Positions 25,118-34,493 of a DNA stretch of 64,000 nucleotides are shown one piece after another. The DNA comes from Enhydrobacter sp. (lineage in GTDB: Bacteria > Pseudomonadota > Alphaproteobacteria > Reyranellales > Reyranellaceae). Below the pieces are notes generated by a model. The model did no database searches. It saw only the letters and a list, made by a program, of their open reading frames with translations, and was not told the DNA's origin. Location: the NCBI RefSeq assembly GCF_030246845.1, contig NZ_CP126889.1, positions 2,232,001 to 2,296,000 on the forward strand, read 5' to 3'. Every line of letters begins with the position of its first letter. Positions within the stretch are counted from its first letter, which is position 1. The translations under genes were made by a program, and so were the position numbers.

Positions 25118-26932
25118 ATGAACAGACGACATTTGTTGCACGCGGCCGGGATGCTACCGTTCGCTTCGTTTGCCGGAGCCGGCCCCATCCGTTCAGCGCA
25201 TGCCGACACTTCCACTTTCCATCGTGTGCGCCCGACGGACGCCGCATGGCCGAAGGAGGAAAGCTGGGCAAAGCTGAAGCAGGCCGTCGACGGCCAGCTC
25301 ATCGAGGTGCACTCGCCGCTCACGGACTGCATGGGCAACGGCCGGCAACCGGACTGCACCGGCCTCTTCAAGAAGCTGAAGAACCCCTACTACATCGGTG
25401 ATGAGCCGGCCCTGACCCAGACCCTGGGATGGGTCGACGGCTGGATGTCGCAACCAAGCGTCTATGCGGTCGCTGCCCGCAAGACGGCCGATGTCGTCGC
25501 CGCGGTCGACTTCGCACGCGAGCACAAGCTGCGGCTGGTGGTGAAGGGCGGCGGCCATAGTTATCTCGGCACTTCCAATTCCGCCGACTCGCTGCTGATC
25601 TGGACGCGGCGCATGAATGCCATCGCGTTGCACGACGCCTTCGTCGGCCACGAATGCGAAGGTCGGGAGCAGCCTCAGCCGGCTGTTTCGATCGAGGCAG
25701 GGGCCATCTGGCAGCAGGCCTACGATGCCGTGACGACCAAGGCCGGACGCTATGTCCAGGGCGGCGGCTGCATGACTGTCGGTGTGGCGGGCCTGATCCA
25801 GAGCGGGGGCTTCGGCAGCTTCTCGAAGAGGTACGGCCTTGCAGCGGCAAGTCTTCTGGAAGCGGAAGTCGTCACCGCCGATGGCGCCGTGCGCATCGCC
25901 AATCCCTGCAGCCATCCGGATCTGTTCTGGGGCCTCAAGGGCGGTGGTGGCGGCAGCCTGGGCGTCGTCACGCGCCTCACCTTGCGGACCCACGACCTGC
26001 CGAATTTCTTCGGCATCGTGAGCCTCGCTGTCGCCGCGAAGTCCGATGCCGCGTTTCGGCGGCTGATCGATCGGATCGTCGGCTTCTATGGCGAGCATCT
26101 CTTCAATCCGCATTGGGGCGAGCAGATCGCGTTCAGGAGAGACAACACGATCGTCGTTTCGATGGTTTTCCAGGGGCTGGATCAAAAGCAGGCCGAACAG
26201 ATCTGGCGGCCGTTTGTCGAATGGGTTTCGGGTTCACCTGGCGACTTTGCAGTCGGATCGGGCCCGACGGTGCTCAGTGTGCCGGCCGGCTCGATCTGGA
26301 ATCCAGCCTTGCTCAAGCAGGCGCCTGGGCTCGTGGTCTCCGATGACCGGCCAAACGCGCCGGACGGCAACGTCTTCTGGTCGGGCGACGCGGGACAGGT
26401 CGGCCAGGTGCTCTACGGCTATCAATCCACGTGGCTGCCGTCCGCACTGCTGCGGCCGGAAGGAAGGGGTCGCCTGGTCGAAGGCCTGTTCGCCGCGACG
26501 CGACATTGGGACACGTCCTTGCACTTCAACAAAGGCCTCGCCGGCGCGCCCGGCGAGGCGCTCGCCGCCGCACGGAACACCGCGACCAATCCCGCGGTCC
26601 TCGACGCCTTCGCGCTCGCGATCATCGCGAGTCACGAACAGCCGGCCTATCCCGGCATAGCCGGGCACGAACCCGACGTGACCACCGGCAGACGGCGTGC
26701 CGAGGCCATCGGCAAGGCGATGGGCGAGCTGCGCAGGCTCGTGCCCAACCCGGGGTCCTACGTGTCGGAGAGCAATTTCTTCGAGAAGGCCTGGCAGCAG
26801 GCCTACTGGGGGCCGAACTATCCAAGGCTGATAGCGGTCAAGAAACAGTACGATCCCGACGGGCTCTTCTTCGTCTATCACGGCGTGGGCAGCGAGGACT
26901 GGAGTCCCGACGGCTTCACCCGGCTCACCTAG
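25118..26932 (+). CDS. Exported BBE-like FAD-linked oxidoreductase
   Basis: A 604-residue FAD-dependent oxidase of the VAO/berberine-bridge-enzyme type. The N-terminus ([11 protein letters not shown], then hydrophobic, ending ...RSAHA near residue 30) looks like a Tat or Sec signal, so the enzyme is probably periplasmic. The FAD domain holds GGGHSYLG, whose His is the usual covalent attachment site, and [11 protein letters not shown], whose Cys fits the second link of bicovalent flavoproteins. The end ([25 protein letters not shown]) has the BBE-domain motif. Substrate unknown: sugars, alcohols or aromatics are possible. It lies between phaC and phaA, 37 bases after phaC, with its own ribosome site. 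Confidence 0.87.
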   Translation: MNRRHLLHAAGMLPFASFAGAGPIRSAHADTSTFHRVRPTDAAWPKEESWAKLKQAVDGQLIEVHSPLTDCMGNGRQPDCTGLFKKLKNPYYIGDEPALTQTLGWVDGWMSQPSVYAVAARKTADVVAAVDFAREHKLRLVVKGGGHSYLGTSNSADSLLIWTRRMNAIALHDAFVGHECEGREQPQPAVSIEAGAIWQQAYDAVTTKAGRYVQGGGCMTVGVAGLIQSGGFGSFSKRYGLAAASLLEAEVVTADGAVRIANPCSHPDLFWGLKGGGGGSLGVVTRLTLRTHDLPNFFGIVSLAVAAKSDAAFRRLIDRIVGFYGEHLFNPHWGEQIAFRRDNTIVVSMVFQGLDQKQAEQIWRPFVEWVSGSPGDFAVGSGPTVLSVPAGSIWNPALLKQAPGLVVSDDRPNAPDGNVFWSGDAGQVGQVLYGYQSTWLPSALLRPEGRGRLVEGLFAATRHWDTSLHFNKGLAGAPGEALAAARNTATNPAVLDAFALAIIASHEQPAYPGIAGHEPDVTTGRRRAEAIGKAMGELRRLVPNPGSYVSESNFFEKAWQQAYWGPNYPRLIAVKKQYDPDGLFFVYHGVGSEDWSPDGFTRLT

Positions 26933-26947
26933 CGGTCCGGGCGCAGC

Positions 26948-26975
26948 TTGCGGGTCGTGTCAGGCGGCCTATAAC
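26948..26975 (+). promoter_or_regulatory. Predicted sigma70-type promoter for phaA
   Basis: TTGCGG (26948-26953), a 16-base spacer and TATAAC (26970-26975) lie in the 76-base gap before phaA, whose ATG is at 27009 with an AAGGAGG site. Confidence 0.5.
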
Positions 26976-27008
26976 ATGGGCCGCGGGGCGGCCTGCAAGG
27001 AGGGACTC

Positions 27009-28190
27009 ATGGCAACCGACATCGTCATTGCAAGCGCGGCGCGGACGCCCATCGGCTCGTTCAACGGCGCCTTCGGCTCCGTTCCGGCCCACGATCTGGG
27101 CAAGATCGCGATCAAGGGCGCGCTGGAGCGCGCCAAGGTGAAGCCGGAGGAGGTCGACGAGGTCGTCATGGGCCAGATCCTGACCGCCGGTCAGGGCCAG
27201 AACCCGGCGCGCCAGGCCGCGATCAACTCTGGCATCCCGGTCGAGAAGACCGCACTCGGTATCAACCAGCTTTGCGGTTCGGGCCTGCGTGCCGTCGCCT
27301 TCGGCTGGCAGGCGATCCGCAACGGCGATGCCTCGATCATGGTGGTCGGCGGCCAGGAGAGCATGAGCCAGGCGCCGCACGTCGCCCATCTGCGCGATGG
27401 CGTGAAGATGGGCGAGATGAAGATGATCGACTCGATGCTCAAGGATGGCCTCTGGGACGCTTTCCACGGCTATCACATGGGCAACACGGCCGAGAATGTG
27501 GCGCAGAAGTACCAGATCACGCGCGCCGAGCAGGATGCTTTCGCCGCCTCGTCGCAGAACAAGGCCGAGGCGGCGCAGAAGAGCGGTCGCTTCAAGGACG
27601 AGATCGTTCCGGTCACGGTCAAGACGCGCAAGGGCGAGGTCGTCGTCGACACGGACGAATTTCCCCGTCACGGCACGACGGTCGAGACGTTGGCGAAGCT
27701 TCGGCCCGCCTTCACCAAGGAAGGGGGCTCGGTCACGGCCGGCAACGCTTCCGGAATCAATGACGGCGCCGCCGCGCTCGTGCTCATGACGGCGGACGAG
27801 GCCAGGAAGCGTGGGCTGAAGCCGCTTGCGAAGATCGTGTCCTGGGCGACCACCGGTGTCGATCCGGCGATCATGGGCATCGGCCCGGTGACCGCCTCGC
27901 AGGCCGCGCTCAAGAAGGCCGGCTGGACGGTGAAGGATCTCGATCTGGTCGAGGCCAACGAGGCGTTCGCCGCCCAGGCGGTCGCCGTCGGCAAGCAGCT
28001 CGGCCTCGATCCCGAGAAGCTCAACGTCAATGGCGGCGCGATCGCGCTCGGCCATCCGATCGGCGCTTCGGGGGCGCGCGTGCTCACCACGCTGCTCTTC
28101 GAGATGCAGAAGCGCGACGCCAAGAAGGGCCTCGCCACGCTCTGCATCGGCGGCGGCATGGGCATCGCCATGTGCGTCCAGCGCGACTGA
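27009..28190 (+). CDS. phaA: Acetyl-CoA acetyltransferase (beta-ketothiolase)
   Basis: A 393-residue biosynthetic-type thiolase that condenses two acetyl-CoA to acetoacetyl-CoA. Acyl-enzyme Cys89 lies in [10 protein letters not shown]; the base motif is [12 protein letters not shown] and the second catalytic Cys is in [13 protein letters not shown] is also intact. Length is standard. An AAGGAGGGACTC ribosome site precedes the ATG. With phaB (29640-30365) and phaC upstream it gives the full acetyl-CoA-to-PHB route. Confidence 0.95.
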   Translation: MATDIVIASAARTPIGSFNGAFGSVPAHDLGKIAIKGALERAKVKPEEVDEVVMGQILTAGQGQNPARQAAINSGIPVEKTALGINQLCGSGLRAVAFGWQAIRNGDASIMVVGGQESMSQAPHVAHLRDGVKMGEMKMIDSMLKDGLWDAFHGYHMGNTAENVAQKYQITRAEQDAFAASSQNKAEAAQKSGRFKDEIVPVTVKTRKGEVVVDTDEFPRHGTTVETLAKLRPAFTKEGGSVTAGNASGINDGAAALVLMTADEARKRGLKPLAKIVSWATTGVDPAIMGIGPVTASQAALKKAGWTVKDLDLVEANEAFAAQAVAVGKQLGLDPEKLNVNGGAIALGHPIGASGARVLTTLLFEMQKRDAKKGLATLCIGGGMGIAMCVQRD

Positions 28191-28198
28191 TTTTCTTC

Positions 28199-28256
28199 GG
28201 GACCGCGCGCATCCTGCGCACGCGCGTTGATGAGCGGGCGGGAAGCCCACGGTCCC
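28199..28256. other. Nested inverted repeats between phaA and the MFS gene
   Basis: GGGACCG (28199-28205) and CGGTCCC (28250-28256) enclose two smaller hairpins: GCGC-ATCCT-GCGC (28207-28219) and GGGC-GGGAA-GCCC (28236-28248). Further hairpins (CCGCTC/GAGCGG, TCGGC/GCCGA) lie between 28270 and 28320. The 148-base gap is thus rich in possible RNA structure: a phaA terminator without T-run, or a structured leader of the MFS gene. Confidence 0.4.
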
Positions 28257-28338
28257 ACACGCAATACGGCACCGCTCGCGGATAGAGCGGCGGCCATCGG
28301 CTTCCTAGGTTCGCGCCGACGCGACCTCGGGAGCCCTC

Positions 28339-29571
28339 ATGTCTTCATCCGACAACGACTCGCTGCCATCGACCTTCGGTCGGCTGGCGTGGTCCAATCT
28401 CGCAGCCCAGTCGGCCGAGCAGGTGGCGCTGGCGGCGGCGCCGATCGTGGCCGTGCTGCTGCTGGGCGCCGGCGAAGGCGAGACGGGTGCCTTGCAGACG
28501 GCGCTCACGCTGCCGTTCGTCCTGTTCGCCATCCCGGCCGGGCTGCTCGCGGATCGTCTGTCGCGACGCCGGCTGATGGCGGGTGCCGAGGCGCTGCGGG
28601 CCGCCGCGCTGCTGGCCATCCTGGCGGGGCTCTGGTTCGGCTTTCTCGGCATGCCGCTTCTGGCGGTTCTGGGTTTCGTCGCCGTCTGCGGCACGGTGGT
28701 CTTCAGCGTCGCCGCGCCGGCGCTCGTGCCGTCGCTGGTTTCCCCGTCGGCGCTGCCGGCCGCGAACGCGCGAATCGAGCTTGCCCGCACCGTGGCCTTC
28801 GCGGGCGGGCCGGCGCTGGGCGGCCTGCTCGTCGGCTGGATCGGGGCCGCCCCGGCCTTCGGCTGCGCGGCCGCGCTTTCGATCGTGGCCGTCGTCCTGC
28901 TGGCCGGCCTGTTCGAGCCGGCGCGCATTGCCGTTCCACGGCGGCACCCGCTCGGGGAGATCAGGGAGGGCGCGGCTTTCGTCTTCCGCCACGATCTCCT
29001 GCGGCCGGTGTTCGTCACGCAGTTCATCTTCAACACGGCATTCTTCCTGATCCTCGCCGTGTTCGTGCCCTACGCGGTGCGCCGGCTGGGGCTTTCGGCT
29101 TCGGGTGTCGGCATCGTGCTCGGCATGTACGGCGCCGGCATGATCGCCGGAGCGCTGGTCGCGACGCGCGTCATGCGGCGCCTCGCCTTCGGCATCGTGA
29201 TTGGCCTCGGTCCCGTTACCGGCCTGGTCGCCTCCGGCGTGATGGCGCTGACGACCGTGGTCCCGACACCGCTTCTCGCAGGACTCAGCTTCTTCTTGCT
29301 GGGCGCCGGGCCGATCTTGTGGGTCATCAGCACGACCACGCTGCGTCAGTCGGTGACGCCGCCGCGCCTTCTGGGTCGCGTCTCGGCGATCAACATCATG
29401 GCCTATGGCGCCCGGCCGCTGGGCTCCGCGCTGGGGGCAGCGGTCGGCGGCGCATTCGGCGCGGAAGCCTGTCTCTACCTTGCGGTGGCCGGCTTCGCCC
29501 TGCAAGCGCTCGTCATTCTCATGTCGCAGGCGGTCGCCCTCTCGCGTCAACCGGAAATGGCGTGCGATTGA
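28339..29571 (+). CDS. MFS transporter, EntS-like
   Basis: A 410-residue major-facilitator protein with 11-12 hydrophobic segments. The loop after the second span reads AGLLADRLSRRRLM, the standard MFS signature, and a related RLLGRVSAINIMAYGARPLGS block near residue 340 is characteristic of EntS-type exporters (MFS_3). Substrate unknown; EntS itself exports enterobactin. It lies between phaA and phaB, 148 bases after phaA, and its start follows a GGGAGC site. A long antisense frame covers nearly the whole gene but is Arg/His-rich and not credible. Confidence 0.9.
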   Translation: MSSSDNDSLPSTFGRLAWSNLAAQSAEQVALAAAPIVAVLLLGAGEGETGALQTALTLPFVLFAIPAGLLADRLSRRRLMAGAEALRAAALLAILAGLWFGFLGMPLLAVLGFVAVCGTVVFSVAAPALVPSLVSPSALPAANARIELARTVAFAGGPALGGLLVGWIGAAPAFGCAAALSIVAVVLLAGLFEPARIAVPRRHPLGEIREGAAFVFRHDLLRPVFVTQFIFNTAFFLILAVFVPYAVRRLGLSASGVGIVLGMYGAGMIAGALVATRVMRRLAFGIVIGLGPVTGLVASGVMALTTVVPTPLLAGLSFFLLGAGPILWVISTTTLRQSVTPPRLLGRVSAINIMAYGARPLGSALGAAVGGAFGAEACLYLAVAGFALQALVILMSQAVALSRQPEMACD

Positions 29572-29580
29572 TCGCGCGAC

Positions 29581-29610
29581 TTGCCTCCGCCCCTGGGACT
29601 CCGGCTACAG
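29581..29610 (+). promoter_or_regulatory. Possible promoter of phaB
   Basis: TTGCCT (29581-29586), an 18-base spacer and CTACAG (29605-29610) precede the phaB ATG by 29 bases. The -10 is weak, but this pattern is common in high-GC alphaproteobacteria. Confidence 0.35.
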
Positions 29611-29639
29611 TGCCAATCTGAGTCGTCAGGGAGGAAACA

Positions 29640-30365
29640 ATGGCGGGACGAGTGGCATTGGTAACGGGTGGAACGCGCGGAATTGGCGCTGCCATCTCCA
29701 GGATGCTGAAACTGCGCGGATATGCGGTTGCCGCCAACTATGCCGGCAACGACGTGGCGGCCGCCGCCTTCAAGGAGGAGACCGGCATCCCGGTCTACAA
29801 GTTCGACGTCGGCGACTATGCCGCGGTCAAGGAGGCGGTGGCGCAGATCGAGAAGGAGCTGGGTCCGATCGAGATCGTCGTCAACAACGCCGGCATCACG
29901 CGCGACGCGACCATGCGCAAGCTCGACCGCAGCATGTGGGACGCCGTGATCGACACCAATCTCGGCTCGTGCTTCAACGTCAGCAAGGCGGTGTGGGACG
30001 GCATGAACCAGCGCGGCTTCGGCCGCATCGTCAATATCGGCTCGATCAACGGCCAGGGCGGCCAGTATGGCCAGGTGAATTACGCCGCGGCCAAGTCGGG
30101 CATCCATGGCTTCACCAAGGCGCTGGCCCAGGAAGGTGCAGCCAAGGGCATCACCGTCAATGCGATCGCGCCCGGCTATACCGATACCGACATGGTCTCG
30201 GCGGTGCCGCCCAACGTCCTCGAGAAGATCATCGCCAAGATCCCCGTCGGCCGGCTGGGCAAGGCCGACGAGATCGCACGCGGCGTGCTGTTCCTGATCG
30301 CGGACGACGCGGGCTTCATCACCGGCTCGACGCTCTCGATCAACGGCGGCCAGCACATGTACTGA
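29640..30365 (+). CDS. phaB: Acetoacetyl-CoA reductase
   Basis: A 241-residue short-chain dehydrogenase that reduces acetoacetyl-CoA to (R)-3-hydroxybutyryl-CoA with NADPH, supplying PhaC. The cofactor motif is TGGTRGIG (9-16); the catalytic set is Ser135, Tyr148 and Lys152; SINGQGGQYGQVNYAAAKSG and the C-terminal STLSINGGQHMY are PhaB-specific wording. A GGGAGGAAACA ribosome site precedes the ATG. A good intrinsic terminator follows 28 bases after the stop. Confidence 0.95.
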   Translation: MAGRVALVTGGTRGIGAAISRMLKLRGYAVAANYAGNDVAAAAFKEETGIPVYKFDVGDYAAVKEAVAQIEKELGPIEIVVNNAGITRDATMRKLDRSMWDAVIDTNLGSCFNVSKAVWDGMNQRGFGRIVNIGSINGQGGQYGQVNYAAAKSGIHGFTKALAQEGAAKGITVNAIAPGYTDTDMVSAVPPNVLEKIIAKIPVGRLGKADEIARGVLFLIADDAGFITGSTLSINGGQHMY

Positions 30366-30393
30366 CGCCGCGCCCGCGCCGCGGATAAGATGA

Positions 30394-30419
30394 GGGCCGG
30401 CCCAGTCGCCGGCCCTTTT
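30394..30419 (+). terminator. Intrinsic terminator after phaB
   Basis: GGGCCGGC (30394-30401), loop CCAGTC, GCCGGCCC (30408-30415), then TTTT. A perfect eight-pair GC stem; ends the phaB transcript 15 bases before the next ATG. Confidence 0.8.
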
Positions 30420-30434
30420 GTTCGGGAGCCATCG

Positions 30435-30833
30435 ATGCCGAGGTTGATCGAGTACAAGGATATGGATCCGCGCGCGAAGTCGGTGGTCGAGGGCATCGCG
30501 CAGGCGCGTGGCATCGATCCGGCCGACATCAACAACGTGTGGAAGGCGCTGGCGCGCCATCCCGCGGTGATGGAGCGCTTCGCGGCCGAGATGAAGGCGG
30601 CCTTCGCACCCGGCAAGCTCGATCCGCTCACCAAGGAATTAGTTTATCTCGCGGTGAGCATCGCCAATCAGTGCGACTATTGCATCGCCTCGCACGGAAC
30701 GATGGCGCGTCGGAAGGGCATGACGGAAGAAATGCACGAGGAATTCATGGCGGTGGTCATGGCTGCGCAGAAGGGCAACAAGATCGCCACGGCCTACCGC
30801 GTTCCCGTCGATCCGGCGTTCGAGGAGCAATGA
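30435..30833 (+). CDS. AhpD-like carboxymuconolactone-decarboxylase-family protein
   Basis: A 132-residue all-helical protein of the CMD/AhpD family. The redox motif CDYCIASHG gives Cys80, Cys83 and His87, the proton-relay arrangement of AhpD-type peroxidase/disulfide reductases, so a thiol-redox role is more likely than lactone decarboxylation. The ATG at 30435 has a GGGAGCC site upstream. It begins a closely spaced run (AhpD-like, tam, ggt, rlmI, P1 peptidase) where each gene starts at or within a few bases of the previous stop. Confidence 0.88.
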   Translation: MPRLIEYKDMDPRAKSVVEGIAQARGIDPADINNVWKALARHPAVMERFAAEMKAAFAPGKLDPLTKELVYLAVSIANQCDYCIASHGTMARRKGMTEEMHEEFMAVVMAAQKGNKIATAYRVPVDPAFEEQ

Positions 30834-30835
30834 CC

Positions 30836-31639
30836 ATGCAGTCGCCAGCCTCGACCGTCTGGGACGCCAATCTCTATCTCAAGTTCGCCGATGCGCGTAT
30901 GCGGCCGGCCATCGATCTGATGGGCCGGCTCGATCCCGCGAACGGCCATCGGCCGGACCATGCGATCTATGACCTGGGCTGCGGCGCCGGCAACATCTCG
31001 CGCCTTCTGGCGGAACGGTTCCCCGAAAGCCGGGTGATCGGCATCGACTCCTCGGAGGAGATGCTGGCCAAGGCGCGCTCGCAGACACCCGACAAGCGCG
31101 TGGCCTTCGCCAAAGGCGATCTCGCCGCCTTCGAGCCCGAGCGGCCGCCGTCCATTCTCTACAGCAACGCCGCCTATCAGTGGCTGCCCGGCCATATCGA
31201 CCTGTTCCCGGCGCTGATGAAGCAACTGCCGTCGGGTGGCCAGCTCGCGATCCAGATGCCGCGCAATCACGATGCGCCCTCGCACGCGCTGATGCGCAAG
31301 GCGGCGGAGGCCGGGCCCTGGCGCGACAAGCTCGCCCATATCGGCGGCATCGCGCGCGTGCACGAGCCTGCGCGCTACTACGACGTGCTGAAGCCGCTCG
31401 CATCGGAGCTCGAGGTGTGGGAGACGATCTATCAGCAGGTCCTGACCGGCAAGGATCCGGTGGCGCAGTACACCGCATCGACCGGGCTGCGACCGTTTCT
31501 TGAGGCGCTGGATCCGTCGGAGCGCACGGCCTTCTACGACACCTACGCACGCATGATCGCCGAAGCCTATCCCACCCGCGCCGACGGTATCACGCTCTTC
31601 CCCTTCCGACGGCTGTTCATCGTCGCGCGCCGCGCATGA
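30836..31639 (+). CDS. tam: Trans-aconitate 2-methyltransferase
   Basis: A 267-residue SAM-dependent methyltransferase. WDANLYLKFADARMRPAIDLM near the start and the SAM motif YDLGCGAGNISRLL, followed by NAAYQWLPGH and QMPRNHDAPSH, match Tam, which methylates trans-aconitate to relieve inhibition of aconitase. ATG 30836 has GAGGAG at optimal spacing; ATG 30830, overlapping the previous stop, would add two residues. Its stop overlaps the ggt ATG by four bases. Confidence 0.9.
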   Translation: MQSPASTVWDANLYLKFADARMRPAIDLMGRLDPANGHRPDHAIYDLGCGAGNISRLLAERFPESRVIGIDSSEEMLAKARSQTPDKRVAFAKGDLAAFEPERPPSILYSNAAYQWLPGHIDLFPALMKQLPSGGQLAIQMPRNHDAPSHALMRKAAEAGPWRDKLAHIGGIARVHEPARYYDVLKPLASELEVWETIYQQVLTGKDPVAQYTASTGLRPFLEALDPSERTAFYDTYARMIAEAYPTRADGITLFPFRRLFIVARRA

Positions 31640-33300
31640 TCACCCGACGCCGGCTCTCCCGCATGCTCGCGGCCTGGGTCGCTTGCGTCCTGGCCTGGCC
31701 GGTGTCGGCGCAGCCCAAGGCGATGGTCGCGGCCGCCCATCCGCTCGCGGTCGAGGCCGGCCTCGAAACGCTGCGCCAGGGCGGCACGGCGGTCGATGCG
31801 GCGGTCAGCGTGCAGATGGCGCTGGGCGTCGTCGAACCGCAATCTTCCGGCATCGGCGGCGGCGGCTTCCTGCTCTACTACGACGCTGCCGCGCGCACGA
31901 TCTCCGTCTACGACGGCCGCGAGACGGCGCCAGAGGGCGCCACGTCCGACATGTTCCTGACGACGGAGCCGTCGGGCCGGCGGCCGATGCCGTTTCGCGA
32001 GGCTGTCGCATCGGGTCTTTCTGTCGGCGTTCCGGGCGTCGTGGCGATGCTCGATCTCGCGCACAGGGAGCACGGCAAGCTTGCCTGGAAGGAACTGTTC
32101 GCGCCCGCGGTCGCCCTCGCGCGCGATGGTTACCCGGTCTCGCCGCGGCTCGCCGACTGGCTGGGGAGGATCCCGACCTTCCGCGACGATCCCGAGGCGC
32201 ACGAGATCTACTACGATGCCGACGGCTCGCCCAGGAAAGTCGGCGACCGCGTGGTCAATCCCCGCCTTGCCGACATGATGCGCAGGATTGCCGAGCAGGG
32301 CCCGAAGGCGCTCTACCAAGGTGCCGTGGCCGAGGAGATCGTGGCCCGGGTACACGGCAACGAACGTCCGGGGACCCTGTCGTCAGCCGATCTCGCTGCG
32401 TATCGCCCGGTGAAGCGCGAGCCGGTGTGCGGGCCCTATCGGATCTGGATCGTCTGCGGCATGCCGCCGCCTTCGTCGGGGGGATTGGCCGTGCTCCAGG
32501 CTTTGGAGCTGCTCCAGCCGTTCGGCCTCGTGCAAGACAAGCCGGACGACCTGCGGTCGCTGCACCTGATCGCCGAAGCAAGCCGCCTCGCCTTCGCCGA
32601 TCGCAACCGCTATGTCGGCGATCCGGCGTTCGTCGACGTACCGGTCGCCAAGCTTCTGTCGCCGAGTTACCTGGCTCAGCGTCGCAAGCTGATCTCGCCC
32701 GGCAGGAGCATGGGCAAGGCGGCTCCCGGAAACGCTGGCTATCCCGAGCACGGCACCAGCCACATCAGCATCGTCGATCGCTGGGGCAACGCCGTCTCCT
32801 TCACCACCACCATCGAGCAGGCCTTCGGTGCGCAGATGATGGTGCAGGGCTTCATCCTCAACAACGAGCTCACCGATTTCTCCGTGCTGCCGGAAGTCGA
32901 CGGCCGGCCGGTGGCCAACCGGGTGCAGCCCGGCAAGCGGCCGCGTTCCTCGATGTCGCCGACCTTCGTGCTCGACAAGGATCGCGGGCTGGTCATCGCC
33001 GTGGGCTCGGCGGGCGGGCCGCGCATCATCGGCGACACGCTGCAGGCCCTGATCGGCATGCTCGACTGGAACCTCTCGCCGCGCGAGGCCCTTGCCCTGC
33101 CGCGCATCCTCAACATGAACGGCCCGACCATCCTCGAGGACGTGCCGTCGCTCAGAGCGAAGGCGGACGCCTTGCGCTCGCTCGGCCATGAAGTACAAGT
33201 CAGCCGTCTCGAGGGCGGCCTGACGGCCATCCGCCGTGTCGGCGATGGCTGGGAAGGGGCCGCCGATCCACGGCGCGATGGCATCGCCAAGGGAGAGTAG
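31636..33300 (+). CDS. ggt: Gamma-glutamyltransferase
   Basis: A 554-residue N-terminal-nucleophile hydrolase that processes itself into two subunits and acts on glutathione and gamma-glutamyl compounds. A signal peptide is visible (MITRRRLSRM, then a hydrophobic core, cleavage near VSAQP, about residue 26), so it is periplasmic. The nucleophile is Thr374 in EHGTSHISIVD, where autocleavage creates the small subunit; the ratio of subunits is normal. GIGGGGFLLYYD and the GSAGGPRII block are also typical. ATG overlaps the tam stop (ATGA). Confidence 0.94.
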   Translation: MITRRRLSRMLAAWVACVLAWPVSAQPKAMVAAAHPLAVEAGLETLRQGGTAVDAAVSVQMALGVVEPQSSGIGGGGFLLYYDAAARTISVYDGRETAPEGATSDMFLTTEPSGRRPMPFREAVASGLSVGVPGVVAMLDLAHREHGKLAWKELFAPAVALARDGYPVSPRLADWLGRIPTFRDDPEAHEIYYDADGSPRKVGDRVVNPRLADMMRRIAEQGPKALYQGAVAEEIVARVHGNERPGTLSSADLAAYRPVKREPVCGPYRIWIVCGMPPPSSGGLAVLQALELLQPFGLVQDKPDDLRSLHLIAEASRLAFADRNRYVGDPAFVDVPVAKLLSPSYLAQRRKLISPGRSMGKAAPGNAGYPEHGTSHISIVDRWGNAVSFTTTIEQAFGAQMMVQGFILNNELTDFSVLPEVDGRPVANRVQPGKRPRSSMSPTFVLDKDRGLVIAVGSAGGPRIIGDTLQALIGMLDWNLSPREALALPRILNMNGPTILEDVPSLRAKADALRSLGHEVQVSRLEGGLTAIRRVGDGWEGAADPRRDGIAKGE

Positions 33301-33302
33301 GA

Positions 33303-34493
33303 GTGGCCAGGAAGCTGCCCAGCGTGTTGCTGCGCGCCGGCGGGGATCGCCGCGTGCGCGCCGGCCACCCGTGGGCTTTCTCCAACGAGGTCCTGATGGA
33401 TGCCGAGACCAGGGCGCTGCCGGCGGGATCGCTCGTGATCCTGCGTGCGCCGGGCGGCGAGGCGCTGGGGCTCGCGACCTTCAATCCGCACTCGCTGATC
33501 GCGGCCCGGCTGCTGACCTCGAATCCCGAGGCCATTGTCGACGCGCTCTTCTTCGGGCGGCGGATCGCCCAGGCGGCCGCCCTGCGCGGCCGGCTGATCG
33601 GCGCACCCTACTACCGGCTGATCCATGCCGAGGCCGACGGCCTGCCGGCCGTGATCGTCGATCGCTTCGGTGAGGCGCTGGTGGTGCAGGTCAACAGCGC
33701 CGGCATGGAGGCGCTGACGCCGGTGCTGCTCGAGGCGCTGGAGGCCGAGCTGTCGCCGCGGACGATCGTGCTCAAGAACGATTCGCCGGTGCGCGAGCTC
33801 GAAGGCCTGAGACGCGAGGTCGTGGTCACCAAGGGTGAGGCCGGGGCGATGGAGCTGATCGAGAACGGTGCCAAGTTCGTGGCCGACCTCTCGGGCGGGC
33901 AGAAGACCGGCTGGTTCTACGATCAGCGCGACAACCGCCGCTTCATGGCAGGTCTGGCCAAGGACGCGAGCGTGCTCGACGTCTACAGCTACTCGGGCGG
34001 CTTCGGCGTGCTGGCGGCGCGGGCGGGCGCGCAGTCGGTGATCTGCATCGATCGTTCGCAAGCGGCCCTGGACGCGGCGTCGCAGGCGGCGAAGCTGAAC
34101 GGTGTCGGGGAGCGCGTCTCCTTCCAGAAAGGCGAAGCGTTCGAGGCGCTGGAAAGTCTCGGCGGCACCTCGGCCCGGAAGTTCGGCGTCGTGATCTGCG
34201 ATCCGCCGGCCTTCGTGAAAGGCCGCAAGGACCTCAAGACGGGAGCCCAGGGGTATCGCAAGCTGGTGCGGCTCGCAGCGCCGCTGGTGGCGCGCGGCGG
34301 CTTCTTCTTCGTCGCCTCCTGTTCTCACCTGATGGATCCGGCGCTCTTCGCCGAGCAGGTGCGCCGCGGCCTGCGTGACGGCGAGCGCACCGGCCGCATC
34401 CTGCGCAGCTCCGGCGCGGCGCTCGACCATCCCGTCCACCCCAACCTGCCCGAAACCGCCTACCTGAAGGCGCTCACCCTGCAGCTCGACTGA
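33303..34493 (+). CDS. rlmI: 23S rRNA (cytosine-C5)-methyltransferase RlmI-type
   Basis: A 396-residue class I rRNA methyltransferase with an N-terminal PUA-like domain (HPWAFSNEV), a middle domain and a C-terminal Rossmann fold (SGGQKTGWFYDQRDNR, SYSGGFGVLAARAGA, DPPAFVKGRKDL). E. coli RlmI methylates C1962 of 23S rRNA. Here DPPAF and the FVASCSHLM block with the catalytic Cys are intact. The GTG start at 33303 lies two bases after the ggt stop. Its TGA shares a base with the ATG of the next gene. Confidence 0.92.
   Translation: MARKLPSVLLRAGGDRRVRAGHPWAFSNEVLMDAETRALPAGSLVILRAPGGEALGLATFNPHSLIAARLLTSNPEAIVDALFFGRRIAQAAALRGRLIGAPYYRLIHAEADGLPAVIVDRFGEALVVQVNSAGMEALTPVLLEALEAELSPRTIVLKNDSPVRELEGLRREVVVTKGEAGAMELIENGAKFVADLSGGQKTGWFYDQRDNRRFMAGLAKDASVLDVYSYSGGFGVLAARAGAQSVICIDRSQAALDAASQAAKLNGVGERVSFQKGEAFEALESLGGTSARKFGVVICDPPAFVKGRKDLKTGAQGYRKLVRLAAPLVARGGFFFVASCSHLMDPALFAEQVRRGLRDGERTGRILRSSGAALDHPVHPNLPETAYLKALTLQLD

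Noticed and set aside
28199..28260. Possible hammerhead ribozyme (TTGATGAG near 28227-28234)
   Set aside because: The conserved core needs CUGAUGA and a GAAA after stem II; the first base differs and no GAAA follows.
28345..29550. Minus-strand open frame of about 400 codons opposite the MFS gene
   Set aside because: Extremely rich in Arg, Glu, Gln and His; no recognisable fold. The plus-strand frame is a clear MFS protein.
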